From assembly GCA_025964635.1 (NCBI GenBank), contig JAOPYP010000157.1, positions 1-9,393 on the forward strand: DNA of 9,393 nucleotides. Reading direction: 5' to 3'. The notes beneath the pieces are model-generated. The model was not told the origin of the DNA. It saw only the letters and a list, made by a program, of their open reading frames with translations, and did not search any database. The DNA comes from Actinomycetes bacterium. GTDB lineage: Bacteria > Actinomycetota > Actinomycetes > Streptosporangiales > Streptosporangiaceae. Position numbers and translations under genes: made by a program. Positions 6,603 to 9,393 of this stretch are shown one piece after another; position 1 is the first letter of the stretch; the number at the start of each line of letters is the position of its first letter.

Positions 6603-6608
6603 AGGGAG
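6603..6608 (+). promoter_or_regulatory. Ribosome-binding site deciding the endonuclease start
   Basis: AGGGAG lies 7 nt before the GTG at 6616. The frame stays open upstream to an ATG at 6472, but that 48-residue extension is Pro/Gly/Arg-rich, and it overlaps the candidate promoter and operator. Confidence 0.7.
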
Positions 6609-6615
6609 TGGGAAC

Positions 6616-7377
6616 GTGACTGCGCCGTTTGCGACCGACTTGCTCGGCTGGAAGCCGAGCGGGAAGAACAAGCTCGGCTGGGCCCTGGTGCCGAATTTCG
6701 CGGACGTGGACAGCGCCGAGTCGATGCGCATCGCGGCGGGAGTCCTGGATCACCTCGCCGTGACCCGGGGCGCCGTCTCTGACGTGCCCAAGGACCCGGG
6801 TGGCCCGCTGGAGCAGGCGGTCTGCGATCACCTGGGCTGGGTGCTGCAGCGCAAGGACCCCGAGCGCGGCTGGCGGATCGAGCGCGGCGCGGTGATCACG
6901 CGGTTCGACCAGTACGCCCACCTGTCCGAGGTGGACGCGCTGGTCCGGGCCAACCCCCAGCTGCGGGTCACGATCGGCACGGACTACCTGATCAGGCCGG
7001 ACGTGACGGTGTCGCTGGCCCGGGTGCGGACCGCATCCGGGCTGCCCGCGCTGCACGCGGCGGTGTCCTGCAAGTGGACGATCCGCTCGGACCGGGTGCA
7101 GAACATCCGGCACGAGTGCCTGCAGATGATCCGGCACCGCCGGGGCAGGCAGCCGCACCTGGTCACGGTCACCGCGGAGCCGCTGCCGACCCGGCTGGCG
7201 TCCATCGCCCGCGGCACCGGGGAAGTGGACGCCGTGTACCACATCGCCTACGACGCGATGGCGGCCAGCGTGGCCGGGACCGCGAACTCCGAGCAGGCGG
7301 ACGCGTGGCATGAGGTGACCGGGCAGCGCCGGGTGCTGAGTTACGAGCTGCTGGTGGACACGCTGGCCTCATGGTGA
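6616..7377 (+). CDS. Type II restriction endonuclease, NgoMIV family
   Basis: It should cut double-stranded DNA at GCCGGC, as NgoMIV does (G^CCGGC). The 253-aa protein shares long identical or similar stretches with NgoMIV (286 aa): QYAHL (100-104), GTDYLIRPD (121-129), SCKWTIRSDR (151-160), then RGRQPH and VTAEPLPTR, and GTGEVDAVYH (200-209). The catalytic set of this branch of the PD-(D/E)XK superfamily is present: E66, D129, K153 (in SCK) and E167, with the K-to-E distance of 14 residues as in NgoMIV. R157, D159 and R160 match residues that read the central CCGG, and R193 matches NgoMIV Arg227, which from memory contacts the outer G. The protein is expected to act as a tetramer needing two sites, as NgoMIV does. 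It precedes the matching methyltransferase on the same strand. GC content is like its neighbours, so there is no compositional sign of recent transfer. Confidence 0.93.
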   Translation: MTAPFATDLLGWKPSGKNKLGWALVPNFADVDSAESMRIAAGVLDHLAVTRGAVSDVPKDPGGPLEQAVCDHLGWVLQRKDPERGWRIERGAVITRFDQYAHLSEVDALVRANPQLRVTIGTDYLIRPDVTVSLARVRTASGLPALHAAVSCKWTIRSDRVQNIRHECLQMIRHRRGRQPHLVTVTAEPLPTRLASIARGTGEVDAVYHIAYDAMAASVAGTANSEQADAWHEVTGQRRVLSYELLVDTLASW

Positions 7378-7527
7378 CGGCGAGGACGGTCACGGGACGG
7401 ATGTGGCCACGGCGTGGGGGTGGTGACGGCGTGGGTCAAGCGAACTGACGGTGCCTGCGGGCACAATCAGCCGGAGGATGAGGGCTGGAGGCGCGGTTCT
7501 GGTGGCACGGTGGAAGAGAGGCAGACG
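7378..7527 (+). other. Gap between endonuclease and methyltransferase genes
   Basis: This 150-bp region separates the two genes of the restriction-modification system. Its frame is open and could extend the methyltransferase N-terminus to 7414, but the translation shows no conserved motif. It holds a small perfect hairpin, GTGCC-TGCG-GGCAC (7451-7464), followed by AATCAG. The hairpin could be an operator or attenuator. The gap probably contains a promoter for the methyltransferase, which must be expressed before or with the endonuclease, though no clear -35/-10 pair is visible. Confidence 0.4.
7515..7521 (+). promoter_or_regulatory. Ribosome-binding site deciding the methyltransferase start
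   Basis: AGAGAGG lies 6 nt before the GTG at 7528. The alternative GTG at 7510 has no comparable site, and starting at 7528 puts the conserved SLEICAGAGG motif a few residues from the N-terminus, as in related enzymes. Confidence 0.65.
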
Positions 7528-8523
7528 GTGGGTGAGCTGACCTCCCTGGAGATCTGCGCCGGGGCCGGCGGGCAGGCCCTCGGCCTGGAGCAGGCCGGAT
7601 TCACCCACGAGGCCGTGGTCGAGCTGGACGATGCCGCCTGCGAGACGCTGCGCCGCAACCGGGGTGACGCGTGGAAAGTCATCGAGGACGACGTGGCCAA
7701 CGTGGACGGCCGCGGGTTTTCAGGGCTCGACCTGTTCTCCGGCGGCGTGCCCTGCCCGCCGTTCTCCATCGCCGGCAAGCAGCTCGGCCGCGACGACGAG
7801 CGGGACCTGTTCCCGCAGGCGCTGCGCCTGGTCGAGGAGACCGGCCCGCGCGCGGTGCTGCTGGAGAACGTGCGGGGGCTCGCGGCCCGCCGGTTCGACG
7901 GCTACCGGACCCAGGTCCTCGAGCGGCTGCGCGACCTGGGCTACCAGACCTGGTGGGACGTGGTGCAGGCCAGCCAGCACGGGGTGCCGCAGCTGCGGCC
8001 CCGGTTCGTGCTGGTCGCGGTCCGGCAGCCGTGGGCCTCCTGGTTCCGGTGGCCCGAGGCGGCCGCCGGGCCGCCGCCCACGGTGGGTGGCATGCTGGCC
8101 GACCTGATGGCCGCGCGCGGCTGGCCGGGGGCGGCGGACTGGGTCCGGGGCGCCCAGGGGATCGCCCCCACCATCGTCGGCGGGAGCAAGAAGCACGGCG
8201 GCCCGGACCTGGGGCCCACCCGGGCCCGCGAGGCGTGGAAAGGGCTGGGCGTGGACGGGCTGGGCATCGGCGACGAAGCTCCCGGTCCGCTGTTCCCGGC
8301 CGACCAGCGGCCCAAGCTGACCGTCCGGATGGTGGCCAGGCTGCAGGGCTTCCCGGACACGTGGGAGTTCTCGGGGCGGAAGACCGCTTCGTACCGGCAG
8401 GTCGGCAACGCGTTCCCGCCGCCGGTGGCCCGCGCCCTGGGCGAGGCCATCCGGGACGCGCTGACCCACGCCGAGGCGGGCCCGGCCGATACTGGCCACC
8501 ACGCTTACCCCGGCCCGGGCTGA
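7528..8523 (+). CDS. DNA (cytosine-5) methyltransferase, NgoMIV-type
   Basis: It should transfer a methyl group from S-adenosylmethionine to cytosine within GCCGGC and so protect the host from the neighbouring endonuclease. The 331-aa protein shows the ordered C5-methyltransferase motifs: I, SLEICAGAGGQALGLEQAGF (residues 6-25, cofactor binding); IV, GGVPCPPFS with catalytic Cys76; VI, LLENVRG (111-117); VIII, QLRPR (155-159); IX, ARLQGFP (270-276); X, YRQVGNAFPPPVA (289-301). The variable target-recognition region lies about 165-262 and includes IVGGSKKHGGPDLGPTR, which I recall from methyltransferases of this specificity. Length is close to M.NgoMIV. There is no N-terminal helix-turn-helix of the kind that lets some C5 enzymes act as repressors. 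Two GCCGGC sites (7564, 7771) lie inside the gene. Confidence 0.94.
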   Translation: MGELTSLEICAGAGGQALGLEQAGFTHEAVVELDDAACETLRRNRGDAWKVIEDDVANVDGRGFSGLDLFSGGVPCPPFSIAGKQLGRDDERDLFPQALRLVEETGPRAVLLENVRGLAARRFDGYRTQVLERLRDLGYQTWWDVVQASQHGVPQLRPRFVLVAVRQPWASWFRWPEAAAGPPPTVGGMLADLMAARGWPGAADWVRGAQGIAPTIVGGSKKHGGPDLGPTRAREAWKGLGVDGLGIGDEAPGPLFPADQRPKLTVRMVARLQGFPDTWEFSGRKTASYRQVGNAFPPPVARALGEAIRDALTHAEAGPADTGHHAYPGPG

Positions 8524-8579
8524 CGGATCCCGGTCACGGCCACCTGCGGTCCCATCACTCTTCTTGAGGCGAGATTGTC

Positions 8580-9393
8580 TTGATAGCCCCTATCGCGGTC
8601 CGCGATGTCGCGGCCGCCGCCGGCGCACTGCTCGTGCTGACCGCGGCGGTGAGCGTGGTCGGCACCGTCATCATCCCCCGCAAAACCGGCAGCCATCTCA
8701 CGCGACTCGTCGACCGGGTCGTCGCCTCGGTGTTCCGGCTGATCACCAGGCCGGTGCGGAAATATGAACTGCGCGACCGGCTGGCGGCCGGACAGGCGGC
8801 CGTGATCCTCCTGGTCCAGCTGGCCCTGTGGCTCGGCACCTTCTTCATCGGCTTCGCGCTGCTGGTATGGCCGCTGACGGCGGATATCACCACGGCGTTC
8901 AGCACCGTGGGGCCGGCCTTGTGGACCTTCGGCTCGGCCGAGGCCCACGGTTTCTACGAGAAGCTGCTGCTGGACACGGCGGCGATGACCGCACTGGTCA
9001 CCGTCACCCTCCAGATCGCTTACCTGCCGACCCTGTACGCCGCCTTCAACCGCCGCGAGACCGAGATCGGATTGCTGAACTCACGGGCCGGCTCACCGTC
9101 GTGGGGGCCGGAGCTGCTGGCCCGCACCCACTACGCACTCGGCTCAGGCACCTCGACGCTGGACACGCTGCCGGAGCTGTACGCCCAGTGGGAGCGCTGG
9201 GCGTCCGACGTCACGGAAAGCCACGTCACCTACTCGCCGCTGATCTGGTTCCGCTCGGCGGACCCGCTGGCCTCGTGGGTCACCGCGCTGCTCGCCGTGC
9301 TGGACTCGGCCGCCCTGTACCTGTCGCTGTGCCCGCAGGCGGCCCCGCAGGTTCCGGCCCGGCTCTGCCTGCGCAGTGGCCTGATGTGCTTCG
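8580..9393 (+). CDS. Conserved actinobacterial membrane protein, 3' end cut by window
   Basis: The frame is open from an in-frame stop at 8565 to the window end (271 codons and one base). The likely start is TTG at 8580, with GAGG at 8566-8569. Membrane segments lie at about 8-32, 73-97 and 128-153. Between the last two is a short hydrophobic stretch (about 104-120, FSTVGPALWTFGSA). A conserved soluble part begins at LPTLYAAFNRRETE (149-162) and continues through NSRAGSPSWGPELLAR and an LYAQWERWASDVTESH helix to WFRSADPLASW and a further helix. I recognise the family as uncharacterised proteins common in actinomycetes; its function is unknown. The order membrane helix, short loop, membrane helix recalls the pore unit of two-helix cation channels, but the filter signature is incomplete. 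It lies 56 bp after the methyltransferase stop and may be read through from it. Confidence 0.8.
   Translation, partial: MIAPIAVRDVAAAAGALLVLTAAVSVVGTVIIPRKTGSHLTRLVDRVVASVFRLITRPVRKYELRDRLAAGQAAVILLVQLALWLGTFFIGFALLVWPLTADITTAFSTVGPALWTFGSAEAHGFYEKLLLDTAAMTALVTVTLQIAYLPTLYAAFNRRETEIGLLNSRAGSPSWGPELLARTHYALGSGTSTLDTLPELYAQWERWASDVTESHVTYSPLIWFRSADPLASWVTALLAVLDSAALYLSLCPQAAPQVPARLCLRSGLMCF

Noticed and set aside
6472..6615. 48-residue N-terminal extension of the endonuclease
   Set aside because: It is Pro/Gly/Arg-rich, overlaps the candidate promoter and operator, and GTG at 6616 has a good ribosome-binding site.
7414..7527. N-terminal extension of the methyltransferase from 7414
   Set aside because: No conserved motif, and GTG at 7528 is preceded by AGAGAGG and places motif I where related enzymes have it.
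8505..8948. 147-aa minus-strand open frame near the right end
   Set aside because: Antisense shadow of the membrane protein gene, whose translation has clear membrane helices and a conserved soluble part.

Overview
The window is very GC-rich DNA with strong third-position G/C bias, many GTG/TTG starts and actinobacterial protein families (FUSC transporter, MerR regulators, PP2C phosphatases, alkaline C-terminal tails rich in Ala/Pro). This points to a high-GC actinomycete; I cannot name the genus. Almost all of the window is coding, and the many long overlapping open frames are GC-bias shadows of seven real genes.

Region 1 (1-2740): a near-perfect 97-bp inverted repeat (1-97 and 299-395) surrounds a 201-bp spacer and includes the first 24 codons of a large FUSC-type membrane transporter gene (323-2740, + strand). 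The left arm runs off the window edge, so this is either a divergent duplicate start or an assembly/amplification artefact.

Region 2 (2741-6402, - strand): after a GC hairpin between convergent genes come, in transcription order, an alpha/beta hydrolase (6402-5527), a fusion of a MerR DNA-binding domain to a PP2C Ser/Thr phosphatase (5327-4080), and serA, D-3-phosphoglycerate dehydrogenase (4068-2812). The fusion gene is preceded by a promoter-like sequence with a 19-bp spacer filled by a 17-bp dyad, the hallmark of MerR-controlled promoters, so it is probably autoregulated. Only 11 bp separate it from serA, so serine biosynthesis is probably co-transcribed with this regulator/phosphatase.

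Region 3 (6403-8523, + strand): a complete type II restriction-modification system of the NgoMIV kind (expected target GCCGGC): a 253-aa restriction endonuclease followed, after a 150-bp gap, by a 331-aa C5-cytosine methyltransferase. It is transcribed divergently from the hydrolase. A perfect 17-bp palindrome sits in the shared intergenic region just upstream of a -10-like element for the endonuclease.

Region 4 (8580-9393, + strand): the first 271 codons of an uncharacterised actinobacterial membrane protein with three membrane segments and a pore-loop-like stretch, cut by the window end.

The most notable points are the MerR-PP2C fusion with its self-operator and its linkage to serA, and the NgoMIV-like system with its candidate operator. 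No CRISPR array, tRNA, rRNA, transposase or prophage gene was seen.
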